The notes beneath the pieces are model-generated. The model searched no databases and was not told the origin of the DNA. It saw nothing but the letters and a program-made list of their open reading frames with translations. Shown here piece after piece: positions 57,899 to 64,000 of a stretch of DNA of 64,000 nt; position 1 is the stretch's first letter; each line of letters opens with the position of its first letter. Source of the stretch: Adineta steineri (Eukaryota > Rotifera > Eurotatoria > Adinetida > Adinetidae); contig CAJNOI010000289.1 of the NCBI GenBank assembly GCA_905250115.1, forward strand, positions 23,840-87,839. Reading direction: 5' to 3'. Position numbers and translations under genes: made by a program.

Positions 57899-59751
57899 TC
57901 AGATAGCAGCAACATTTAAAGTAAATCCACCACTATTCCCATTTGTAGAATGATAATAGACATCAAATTGAACGGTATAATTTGTACCAGATACGACTGA
58001 GAACGACTGCGAAATTGAGCCACCAGTAGCTGTGTTGTTATAACATGCAATAGAAGTAGCCACATTACATGTAGAATCAACTAGTCCGGAATCACCACAT
58101 TTAAGCCAGTTTGTTGGTGTTGATCCAGATGATGCAGAAAAATCTCCATTGTTAAGTAATTGAGCATTGCTAGCATCATCTACTTTGATATTGGTTAAGT
58201 ACATATTCGCATGAAAGATATTAGCGAAGGAAAATACGAGTGTACGTATACCAGTATATGATGCGATAAAGCTCTTTGAGTATGTACACCAATTGTCTTT
58301 TGAACAACCGGAGTCTGTCCATGACTGTAAAGTTGAAGTCATAGTGGACGCACAGTTAAATGCTAATAGGCATAATAAAAACAAAAATACGTTTGTTTGA
58401 AGAAATATACGAACAATAGTGCTTACCTGTTGTTGTTGTCATCGTTGTCGTCGATGTTGTTGTTGTTGTAGCTGTAGTCAATGAAAAAAAAAGAAATAAT
58501 GAAAGTGCCATCATTAGCAAATATAAGCTGCATCTGTAAATGCAAATTTTTCTCAAGTGAAATATGTATTCCGATAGGATTGCCTAACGACACGAAATAT
58601 TCTCTCACGTTCTCAATTGTTTTTCGAAAAAAAACTTTCTATCAAAATAGGAGTTTACTTGTTGATGAAGATGTTGTTGTGGTTGTTGTACCTTGACATA
58701 ATGATATTACACAATATTTAAATCTAAAAAGGAACTTACTTGTAGTACTTGTCGCTAAAAAAAAGAAGTTAAATTTTTATTTACTAGACAATATTATCAA
58801 TGTAAGAAACTTACTGCTTGTTGTACTTGTAGCTAAAATAAAGAAAAATGAATTCTTCATAAATTTTTTAATTTATTTTCTTACTCGTAGCTGTACTGGT
58901 ACTCGTCGTCGTTGTTTCTGTTACTGAAAAGTAAAAAATAAAATGAATAACGTATAGTAATGATAATACATTTTGATAATCACCTGTTGTAGTCGTCGTA
59001 CTCGCTGATGTTGTCGTCGTAGTCACAGTTGTTGTACTAGTTGTTACTAAACAGAAGAAGAAGAAGAAAAGATCATTGACTGTGACAACCTTAAGATACT
59101 TACTCGATGTTGTTGATGTTGTTGATGTTGTAGTGGTAAAAGTTACACCAATGGTTGTTTTGGAAGACTGTGGATCTGTGTATTAGTACAGATCATGTCA
59201 TATCAAATATTTCAATCAAAGAAGCAATCTATACGTACGATAAAGGAATCCAAAAAGTAAAGCGAGTAGAAGCGCTAGTAAAAATGGAAGTACAAGACAA
59301 CCACATATAAGTAGAAAAGCTTTTCGAAGACGATTCTTTTTTTGTCGATTTCTTGTCTTGCTAGAATCATTGTGCTTGTGAAACAAAGATCCAAAATTAT
59401 CCCGCAATGGTGGTGATTCAGATGTTAGCGACTAGCGAAAAACCAAGGTTAAATATAGAGTATCTTAATCTAAAATTAAAAATCACTCACTGAAGGACTA
59501 TGCTGATTGTTTGCATTAGAAACCCATGGATTATGAACAGATGATCGATAAGCTTGAGATTGCCTTTCAGAAAGTGAGACACGAGAAACCCGTTGAGGAA
59601 TATTCTTACGCAACGGAATATGTTGATAGCCACGACTATCGACGGATTGCCTAACAGGTAGAGTATATGTTGCTGTATTATCCAGATTAGTACGGCTTAT
59701 ACGCCAAGCCGGAGGCTGCCGTGATTGTAGTGAGATACGACCTAATTGCAT
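57899..59751 (-). CDS. Type II membrane protein with mini-exon Thr/Ser stalk and CBM-like ectodomain
   Basis: Ten exons: 59491-59751, 59239-59431, 59104-59175, 58984-59046, 58885-58923, 58815-58832, 58740-58754, 58659-58691, 58427-58468 and 57899-58362, 399 residues. Cytosolic residues 1-124 are Arg/Ser/Gln-rich; a basic NRQKKNRLRK precedes the TM at ~126-150. Residues 152-245 are a Thr/Ser stalk encoded by seven exons of 72, 63, 39, 18, 15, 33 and 42 nt, all multiples of three and all bounded by phase-1 introns, so any can be skipped without a frameshift. The ectodomain (246-399) has an NNGDFS...W...G start and SISQSFSVVSGTNYTVQFDV strands, resembling CBM/galactose-binding beta-sandwiches, with several Cys for disulfides. 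Same plan as the flanking kelch genes. Confidence 0.82.
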
Positions 59752-60261
59752 GATTTTATCTCACAAAAAGAATGACAGACGAATCCTTCATATAATATGA
59801 TTTTCTTTTTTCATTTGATCATAAAACAAGAGTAGCAATTTAAAGCAGAGCATACAATGAAACGAAATTTCAATCATATTTATAGAACTTCTTTATTTGA
59901 TTAAAACAAAATCCATTGTCAAAGTATCACTTTATCAAATATGCAAACTATTTTTTATTATTAATTAGTTTTTCTAGTGATTGCCTAAATAAACAATGTA
60001 ATATGTTTAAGACGCTTCCAGAAACAAAATTTTGATGCATGTTTCTAATATATCCACACCCATACCTTTCGTATGAAAAAAGAACAAAAATAAATTATTT
60101 TATATTTTCTTTCTTACAGAGAATACCATCTTGAGTATGTGGATGACTAAAGTATTTTTACATTATATTCATTCTTGTTTTTATAATCAGGAAATATATA
60201 TTTTATTTAGTACTGAAAGAACAACTACATCAATCAAAAGCAGAAAGTTCATATCAAAATT
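59752..60261. other. Intergenic spacer
   Basis: AT-rich, between the stalk protein and the C2 gene. It includes a single C-rich arm at 60050-60069 (ATCCACACCCATACC) and no gene. Confidence 0.55.
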
Positions 60262-60861
60262 TTAATTGCCAATGCCCATAAAACCTTGAATTTGGCTCGA
60301 AGCCGTACCGGTCACTTTTGCCACTATTTGCTGTGTTAATTTCTTTTTCAATTCTGCTTGAGCAGCATCGAATCTTTTTTCCATATAAGCAGCAACTGTT
60401 TCAGGAATAAAATGAAGCACAATTTCCACTGTTCCACCTTGTTTACCTTTTTCAGTAGTTAAAGAAATTGTTGTTGTATAAAGCCATTCTTTTTTTGTAT
60501 TTGTATCAAATTGACCACCTTGATCATCATCAAGTAAACTCAATGTTCCATGTCCTAAAAGATCATCTTTGCCTGGATCAGCATCCCATAATTGAACATA
60601 TAACATATCTAATTTATCAGCAACAGGAAAAATAAGTTTTTCATTAAAAACTGGATTTGAACCATCATGAATCTGCGTCATTTGCGCGATTTCTGTTTGT
60701 CGATCTTTGTTTCTAAGGTCTCCTATTGATTGAAGTGGAAGCGGTTCAAGTGACAGAACAGCATAACAATCATTTTCACCAAGCCAATCACCCTTAATTA
60801 AATTATTTGCTTTAAGAACAGTTATTGATAGAAGACCTTTGAGACGATGAGAAGAACTCAT
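60262..60861 (-). CDS. C2-domain protein
   Basis: Intronless, 199 residues from the ATG at 60861 (MSSSHRLKGLLSITVLKANN); an upstream open extension exists but is low-complexity leader sequence. Residues ~8-150 form a C2 domain: LSITVLKANNL strand, the first Ca2+ loop GDWLGENDCYAVL with acidic residues, SNPVFNEKLIFPV (the NPVWNE-like motif), YVQLWDADPGKDDLLGHGTL with the second loop DADPGKDD, and VEIVLHFIP as the final strand. It should bind Ca2+ and acidic membranes. The C-terminal ~45 residues form a helix (AYMEKRFDAAQAELKKKLTQ) and a Gly-rich end. No TM segment. It could be a small membrane-trafficking or signalling adaptor. Confidence 0.87.
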   Translation of the reverse strand: MSSSHRLKGLLSITVLKANNLIKGDWLGENDCYAVLSLEPLPLQSIGDLRNKDRQTEIAQMTQIHDGSNPVFNEKLIFPVADKLDMLYVQLWDADPGKDDLLGHGTLSLLDDDQGGQFDTNTKKEWLYTTTISLTTEKGKQGGTVEIVLHFIPETVAAYMEKRFDAAQAELKKKLTQQIVAKVTGTASSQIQGFMGIGN

Positions 60862-61280
60862 TTTTATATCGTTATTCTTTTTATCAAACTGCTTTTCTTC
60901 AAACTTAAAACTTGTAAAAAGTGACTGAAATGTGACTTTTTTTTTCTTTTTACACAAGTGGTTAAATACAGCTCGATTTCTTTCTTTGCATAGGTGAATA
61001 ACATGTACACACACACACACGCACGCACATGTTTTTTTTATTCTTTTCTTCGCACAATACTTTATCTTCTATGTCACTATATCAACATGAATAATAAAGT
61101 TTTTGTTTTCATGATGAGTAAAGTTTATTTCCATTTTGATTATTTCATTTCAAACATTGACTATGATTAGTAATATAGAGAGATGATTCATCACTATTTT
61201 TTGTCAATAAATGAAGTGTCGAATGTATTGCCCATTTCAGAGCTAAATAGACAGGAGGATTCTTTTGAATGACTCTTGAC

Positions 61281-61348
61281 GGGAATGGGGGTGTAAATGT
61301 GAGTAGAGAATGAATACAGTATCTACAGTCACATTCATACTCTCACCC
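61281..61348. repeat. Telomere-like fold-back motif
   Basis: G arm GGGAATGGGGGTGTAAATGT (61281-61300) then GAGTAGAGAATGAATA; C arm 61329-61348 (TCACATTCATACTCTCACCC). Inner pairing GTGAGTAG...ATGAATA/CATTCATAC also visible. Confidence 0.55.
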
Positions 61349-61384
61349 AAATGATGCCTTTAAAATAGAATGAAAATACTTTGT

Positions 61385-61610
61385 CTTTTTTATTTTGCAA
61401 TAACTGTTAATCATTAAGTCTTGGTAGTACAGAATTTAGACATTACAAAAAAAAAATAGAAAAATAAAAAGAGAAAACGAACAAAACAAGATAACAAAGT
61501 ATTAAACTTAAAAAAGAAAAGAGTCATGAAATATATAGAGGAGTTTAATTTCCTTTATATCATAATTCAGAACAGAAGAAAACAAAGAATTGAAAAAAGT
61601 TCGCTCGACA
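61385..61610. repeat. Segmental duplication, copy 2 (partner 49200-49440)
   Basis: Colinear with the copy-1 flank, with small indels. Beyond it, copy 2 lacks ~400 bases present in copy 1 between the flank and the stop codon. Confidence 0.85.
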
Positions 61611-61849
61611 CATCTCACAAACACTGACTAGTTGAATTGTACATAAGAAAACGATCGACACACACATCAATGATGAGAAAGAGAAAAGCAGATAAAAGAG
61701 ATAATTGATGACACACGAAAGAAAGAAGAGAGAAACAATGAATGATTACTGTGCAGATGGCACAATAGTCTACTCACAAACTCGAAGATTAAATATTTTA
61801 TTATATTTCAAGTCTTAATTTATTCAAGAGCTTTGCACTCCAATCATCA

Positions 61850-64000
61850 TCATCCATATAATTCTGTACTGCTCAAAACACTATCACCATTCTGTCCGCC
61901 AACAAGTAATACTTGCCCAGTTGTTAATGTGGATGCTGTGTGATAATCTCGTTCAATGTAAATGTCGCCAGTAGTTGTCCAGAGTCCTGTCGATGGATCA
62001 TACACTTCTGCACTAGTCAAGTAATCAATGCCATCGTATCCACCAGCAACTAAAACAGTTCCATTTACCAATAAGGATGCTGAGTGATGATTGCGTATAA
62101 AATTCATGCTGCCGGTAGTTGTCCACAGTCCTGTGGATGAATTGCACACTTCTGCACTACTCAAATAACCACTACGACTATTGTATCCGCCAGCAACTAA
62201 GATATTTCCATTTGATAATGTTACTTGTATGTCATATTCTCGTGCAGTGCTCATATTGCCGATATATGTCCATAATCCTGTGGATAGATTGTATACTTCT
62301 GCACTATTCAAAGTACTACCACCATTGTCTCCACCAGCAACTAAGACATTTCCATTTGTTAGTATAGAGACGGTATGATATCTTCGAGCAGTATTTAACT
62401 TGCCAGTGGTTGTCCACAGTCCTGTAGATGATATGTAGATTTCTGTGCTATTCAAGATACCACTACCACTATTGTATCCACCGGCTATTAAAATATTGCC
62501 ATTTGCTAATGTGACTTGTGTGTGATAGTCTCGTGCAGCACTCATGTTACTAGTAAGTGTCCAGAGTCCTGTTGTTGGATTATATATTTCTGCAGTATTT
62601 AAATAACTACTACCACTGTATCCACCAGCAACTAAGACACTTCCATTTGTCAATATGGATGCTGTATGAAATCCTCGTGCAGTGTTCATATTGCCAGTAA
62701 GTGTCCAAAGTCTTGTAGATGAATCGTACACTTCTGCACTAATTAAGTAACCGATACCATTATTTCCACCAGTTACTAAGATATTTCCATTTGTCAATGT
62801 AGTTGAAGTGTGATATCTTCGCGGACTGTTCATGTCACCAGTAGTTGCCCATACTAGAAAAAAAGATTCAGATGTGATAATGACTTATTCTATATGTGAA
62901 GCCCTTATATAAACCTTCTACGCAACAGTTTTCACCATAGATTACAGTTTATATTGAAGTTCTAATCTAAGAACTTTTGCAGTAGCATGTCGTCAGCTTA
63001 CAACTTTCGCAAGAACTGTTCCGAAATCCCTACTTCAGCAACTCCCTCTACTAGCTTCACCCGAATTCTATCAAATCGGACTAAACCTGTTTGTTGAAAC
63101 ATTATACTTCGGAGGAGCAAATACAATGAAAAATGATCTTCTTTCAGATCTTACTTGTTCGCTCTAGGAAGAGATCATATTTGAATAGCTCTTTTGTCAT
63201 ATATCAATATTTTTGTTGAAAAAATACGAGTGTGGATGAACATATATATATTCATTAGTTATCAAACCCTCACTTACACTCACACCTATTAGAATTTCCG
63301 TCTAGTCAGATGTCAGATACGTTATCTTCGAGACTAACAATGGCTACTAGCTACTCTATAGGTTTAAATGTGAGTGCAGGTTTAATAACTAATGAACGTC
63401 TGCCGACACTCAAACCCTCACACTTATTTGATTCAGGTATGATTAGCATGAAGGACTATTTCAAGTCAACTTCCTCCATGACCGATAGAAGACCTAACCA
63501 AAATTGTTATGTTGATGATAGAACTAATAACATTAAATTGATTACAGACTCAAATAAAAAAGACTAATGACGACTGAAATTTAAAAACTAATATTTGTAT
63601 CAGATAAAAACCTAAATTATTTTCCTACCACTCAAAATAAAAAGAAATTTAAGAAACTTGAGATCTATACTACTAACTCATTTGATTGGTGAGTGTGGTG
63701 TGTATAATTTACGAACTTCGCCAAGAATTTCACGAATAACGAAATCACTGTTGGCGAAAAGAGCAATTGGTGAAATTACAGACCCGAGTGAGGCTGAGGA
63801 TGTATTTGAGAAATTCACATATCACTTACACTCGCATTCTCAAGACAGTCTGTATAACTATTAAATTATTTTGATAACTCACTATTCGATGTTGTTGTTG
63901 ATGTTGTTGTTGAAGTTGATATTGTGGATGTTGTTGTCGAAGTTGAGGTTGTTGTCGAAGTTGTTGTCGACGTTGACGTTGTGGATGTTGTTGTAGACGT
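61850..64000 (-). CDS. Type II membrane protein: Thr/Ser stalk plus seven kelch repeats (copy 2, 5' end outside window)
   Basis: Last exon 61850-62853 (1004 nt, the same length as in copy 1) and part of the stalk exon 63883-64000, separated by a 1029-nt intron. The visible protein is the C-terminal ~334 residues with seven kelch-like units, roughly 85-90% identical to copy 1 by eye, plus ~39 residues of Thr/Ser stalk. The start codon and TM lie beyond 64000. Splice donor (ATA-GTGAGTTA) and acceptor (TTCTAG-TATGGG) match copy 1. The intron is homologous to copy 1's but longer and contains three telomere-like fold-backs instead of one. Expected location: plasma membrane with an extracellular propeller. 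Confidence 0.85.
63228..63287. repeat. Telomere-like fold-back motif in kelch-gene intron (copy 2, first)
   Basis: G arm GAGTGTGGATGAACAT, C arm ATCAAACCCTCACTTACACT and on. The loop contains TTCATTAGTTATCAAACC, the reverse complement of the copy-1 loop. Confidence 0.6.
63369..63424. repeat. Telomere-like fold-back motif in kelch-gene intron (copy 2, second)
   Basis: G arm TGTGAGTGCAGGTTTAATAA, C arm CCGACACTCAAACCCTCACA. The loop CTAATGAACGTCT is in the same orientation as copy 1. Confidence 0.55.
63688..63843. repeat. Degenerate, long-spaced telomere-like fold-back (copy 2, third)
   Basis: G-rich GGTGAGTGTGGTGTG (63689-63703), C-rich CACTTACACTCGCATTCTCA (63824-63843), ~120-base spacer. 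The C arm is at the position equivalent to the copy-1 C arm, 40 bases from the donor. Confidence 0.4.

Larger units (their letters stand above)
60862..61849. other. Spacer: C2-gene promoter and duplicated kelch 3' flank
   Basis: It holds a CA-dinucleotide run at 61006-61029, a fold-back at 61281-61348, and the second copy of the kelch 3' flank (61385-61610). No gene. Confidence 0.65.

Noticed and set aside
60862..61020. N-terminal extension of the C2 protein (53 extra residues)
   Set aside because: Runs into a CA-repeat and K-rich low complexity; the Met at 60861 fits the start of the C2 domain.
63310..63864. Two + strand frames in the intron of the second kelch gene
   Set aside because: They lie between a well-defined donor and acceptor conserved with copy 1 and include fold-back arms.
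1..64000. tRNA, rRNA or CRISPR arrays
   Set aside because: No B-box GGTTCGA-type internal promoter with a matching cloverleaf, no rRNA-like sequence, and no regular spacer-repeat array was found by eye on either strand.

Overview
This window looks like nuclear DNA from a small invertebrate, most likely a bdelloid rotifer. Genes are AT-rich and split by many short GT-AG introns of about 45-65 nt. The predicted proteins are animal-type: rhodopsin-like receptors, an ERMP1-like peptidase, an XRN exonuclease, an arginine-type ADP-ribosyltransferase and ubiquitin-like, F-box, kelch and C2 proteins. At least one gene looks bacterial (a GNAT acetyltransferase). The spacers carry many short TGTGGG-type motifs; TGTGGG is, to my knowledge, the bdelloid telomere repeat. 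The species call is inference. One 100-N assembly gap lies at 1981-2080.

Layout. 1-543: 3' end of a large unrecognised gene (+). 1727-3860: FAD-dependent monooxygenase (-), broken by the gap. 5431-15324: a 13-exon gene (-) for a ~2694-residue NO VEIN/sacsin-type ATPase with a C-terminal DUF3883 nuclease-like domain; its introns hold a 656-bp piggyBac-like MITE and a 182-bp hAT-like MITE. 15930-16781: GNAT acetyltransferase (-). 17.9-23.3 kb: three orphan 7TM receptors, with a fourth at 43.9-45.0 kb. 25.7 kb: F-box/LamG protein. 27.6 kb: small two-TM protein. 31.1-33.8 kb: ERMP1-like M28 metallopeptidase. 36.5-38.6 kb: XRN-type 5'-3' exoribonuclease, followed by a 488-bp hAT-like element. 40.2-41.2 kb: secreted nuclease-like protein. 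42.7 kb: ubiquitin-like protein that lacks the terminal Gly-Gly. 45.5-47.0 kb: ADP-ribosyltransferase. 48.1 kb: DUF4476 protein.

The last 14 kb (50-64 kb) is a surface or secreted protein cluster. Two tandem paralogues (50.1-52.8 and 61.9->64.0 kb) encode type II membrane proteins with a Thr/Ser stalk and a seven-kelch ectodomain. Between them lie a gene with the same plan but a different ectodomain, whose stalk is built from seven symmetric mini-exons; a secreted repeat protein; and a C2-domain protein.

The most unusual system-level signal is a family of more than 20 imperfect fold-back motifs. A G-rich arm resembling GAGGGTGTGGGTGTG is followed by a short AT-rich spacer and a C-rich arm resembling CACACCCACACCCTC. 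They occur about every 2-4 kb between genes and inside introns, always G-arm first, which is the polarity of a telomere-telomere junction. Intron enlargement in the NO VEIN-like gene is largely explained by these motifs and by MITE insertions.
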